Below, in pieces: positions 5,220 to 6,434 of a stretch of 6,434 bases of DNA (position 1 is its first letter; each line of letters opens with the position of its first letter). This DNA comes from Thermoflexales bacterium (GTDB taxonomy: Bacteria; Chloroflexota; Anaerolineae; S140-20), in assembly GCA_015484715.1 (NCBI GenBank), contig WFUY01000491.1:1-6434 (forward strand), written 5' to 3'. The position numbers were made by a program, and so were the translations under genes. The notes beneath the pieces were generated by a model. It was not told the DNA's origin. It was given only the letters and a program-made list of their open reading frames with translations, and ran no database searches.

Positions 5220-6434
5220 ATGAAAGCCATATCCAAACTCTACGCGCTGACCGCCCTGATCCTGGTGCTCAGCGTCGTGCTGACAGCCTGCGGTGGTGGG
5301 GCGACCCCCACGAAAGCCCCTCAACCGACCAAGCCGCCGGCGGAGAAACCCACCAAAGCGCCGACCGAAGCACCAATGGAGAAGCCGACGGAGGCGCCGG
5401 CGAAGAGGGAGATCGGCAAGATCACCGTTGGTACCAACGCCGAGTACCCACCCTTCGAGTTCGTGGATGAGAGCGGCAACATCGTCGGCTTCGATATTGA
5501 CCTGATGAAGGCCATTGCCGAGGCGGCGGGCTTCGAGGTCGAGTTCGTCAACACCCGCTGGGACGGCATCTTCGTCGCTCTGGCCTCCGGCGAATTCGAC
5601 GCGGTCATCTCGGCGGCGACCATCACCGAGGAGCGCAAGCAGACCGTTGACTTCTCCGATCCCTACTTCAACGCCGGTCAGATCATCGCGGTCCGCGCCG
5701 ACAACACCGACATCAAGGGACCGGAGGACCTGGACGGCAAGGTGGTCGGTGTGCAGCAGGGCACCACGGGCGACATCTGGGTCACCGAGAACACCAAGGC
5801 CGAGGTCAAGCGCTACGACGAGATCACCCTCGCCTTCCAGGCCCTGGCCAACGGCGATGTGGACGCCGTGGTCAACGACGCGCCCACCTCTGCCGACATC
5901 ATCAAGGCCAACCCGGAGATGAACCTGAAGCTCGTGGGCGAGCCCTTCACCGAGGAACTCTACGGCATCGCCGTGCGCAAGGACTTCCCCGAGCTGCTGG
6001 AGGCCATCAACAAGGGGTTGGCCGAGGTGAAGGCCAGCGGCAAGTACGACGAGATCTACAACAAGTGGTTCGGCCTGCCGGAGGTGGAGGAGAAGCCGGC
6101 CGAGGCGATGGCCGAGACCATCATCATCGGCACCACCGACAAGGTGACCGACCTTGACCCGGCCAACTCCTACGACTTCCACACCTGGGAGATCCATCAC
6201 AACACGATGGACACCCTGCTCCACTACATCCCCGGCACCACCGACCTGGAGCCCGGCCTGGCCAAGGACTTCCCCGAGGTGAGCGACGACGGGCTGGAGT
6301 ACACCTTCCGTCTCAAAGAAGGGCTCAAGTTCCCCGATGGCACCCCCTTCAACGCCGAAGCGGTGAAGTGGTCCATTGATCGGGTGATGGCCCTGGGCGG
6401 CGATCCCAACTGGCTGGTGACCAGCTTCGTGGAC
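5220..6434 (+). CDS. Lipoprotein with fused family 3 and family 5 ABC solute-binding domains (3' end cut by window edge)
   Basis: The 405 visible residues form one uninterrupted frame. Residues 1-24 are a lipoprotein signal (hydrophobic core, lipobox LTAC, lipidated C24), followed by a Pro/Thr/Lys/Glu/Ala linker to about 64 with repeats such as EKPTKAP and EKPTEAP. Residues 68-286 are a complete amino-acid-type (SBP_bac_3) domain: YPPFEF at 76-81, GFDIDL at 90-95 fitting the family signature, TEERKQTVDFSDPY at 136-149 with R139, and NDAP at 219-222 with D220. R139 and D220 sit where this family usually contacts ligand carboxylate and amino groups. A second short linker (EEKPAEAMAE, 290-299) leads into the N-terminal part of a peptide/nickel-type (SBP_bac_5) domain: IIIGTTD at 301-307, LDPAN, LEPGLAKDF at 343-351, YTFRLKEGLKFPDGTPF at 361-377 and AEAVKWSIDRV at 379-389. 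A typical SBP_bac_5 needs about 400 more residues. It acts outside the membrane, delivering ligand to an ABC importer. In-frame fusion of these two families is unusual; assembly error or gene fusion by deletion are the alternatives. Confidence 0.9.
   Translation, partial: MKAISKLYALTALILVLSVVLTACGGGATPTKAPQPTKPPAEKPTKAPTEAPMEKPTEAPAKREIGKITVGTNAEYPPFEFVDESGNIVGFDIDLMKAIAEAAGFEVEFVNTRWDGIFVALASGEFDAVISAATITEERKQTVDFSDPYFNAGQIIAVRADNTDIKGPEDLDGKVVGVQQGTTGDIWVTENTKAEVKRYDEITLAFQALANGDVDAVVNDAPTSADIIKANPEMNLKLVGEPFTEELYGIAVRKDFPELLEAINKGLAEVKASGKYDEIYNKWFGLPEVEEKPAEAMAETIIIGTTDKVTDLDPANSYDFHTWEIHHNTMDTLLHYIPGTTDLEPGLAKDFPEVSDDGLEYTFRLKEGLKFPDGTPFNAEAVKWSIDRVMALGGDPNWLVTSFVD

Noticed and set aside
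5193..6224. 343-codon minus-strand open frame
   Set aside because: It is antisense to the solute-binding lipoprotein; Leu/Gly/Val/Asp/Arg-rich composition and absence of motifs mark it as a shadow.

Overview
This GC-rich window looks like an accessory piece of a bacterial chromosome. The most likely source is a Chloroflexota (Anaerolineae-like) bacterium. That guess rests on three things: the long Pro/Thr/Lys/Ala/Glu-rich linker after the lipobox of the substrate-binding lipoprotein, the intergenic hairpin repeats of the type CACGAAT...ATTCGTG, and a CCTCACCCCTCCT-type inverted repeat between genes. It is an inference; no rRNA, tRNA or other taxonomic marker is present.

Left part (1-3476, minus strand): an aerobic-respiration operon transcribed right to left, cydA - cydB - cydD. 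CydA and CydB are the two core subunits of cytochrome bd quinol oxidase. CydD, cut by the left edge, is the membrane-domain half of the CydDC ABC exporter needed for assembly of the oxidase; cydC would be expected beyond the edge. cydA has the short form of the quinol (Q) loop. A 106-base gap between cydB and cydD carries two overlapping, mutually exclusive hairpins.

Middle (3477-4737): a 343-base divergent promoter region separates cydA from a plus-strand metallo-beta-lactamase-fold hydrolase with a C-terminal winged-helix-like tail. A near-consensus sigma70-type promoter (TTGACG-17-TATAAT) drives the hydrolase. The cydA side shows only a weak promoter candidate, overlapped by a direct repeat.

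Right part (4738-6434): a 482-base non-coding stretch holds a strong 79-base inverted repeat with five CACGAAT/ATTCGTG units, then a second near-consensus promoter (TTGACT-17-TATACT), then an unusually long leader of about 260 nt with several predicted hairpins. The leader ends at a lipoprotein gene that runs off the right edge. This protein is the most unusual item here: a complete family 3 (amino-acid type) solute-binding domain continues in frame into a family 5 (peptide/nickel type) solute-binding domain. These domains normally occur in separate proteins serving different ABC importers.

Several very long open frames lie antisense to the real genes. They are consequences of high GC and are not annotated.
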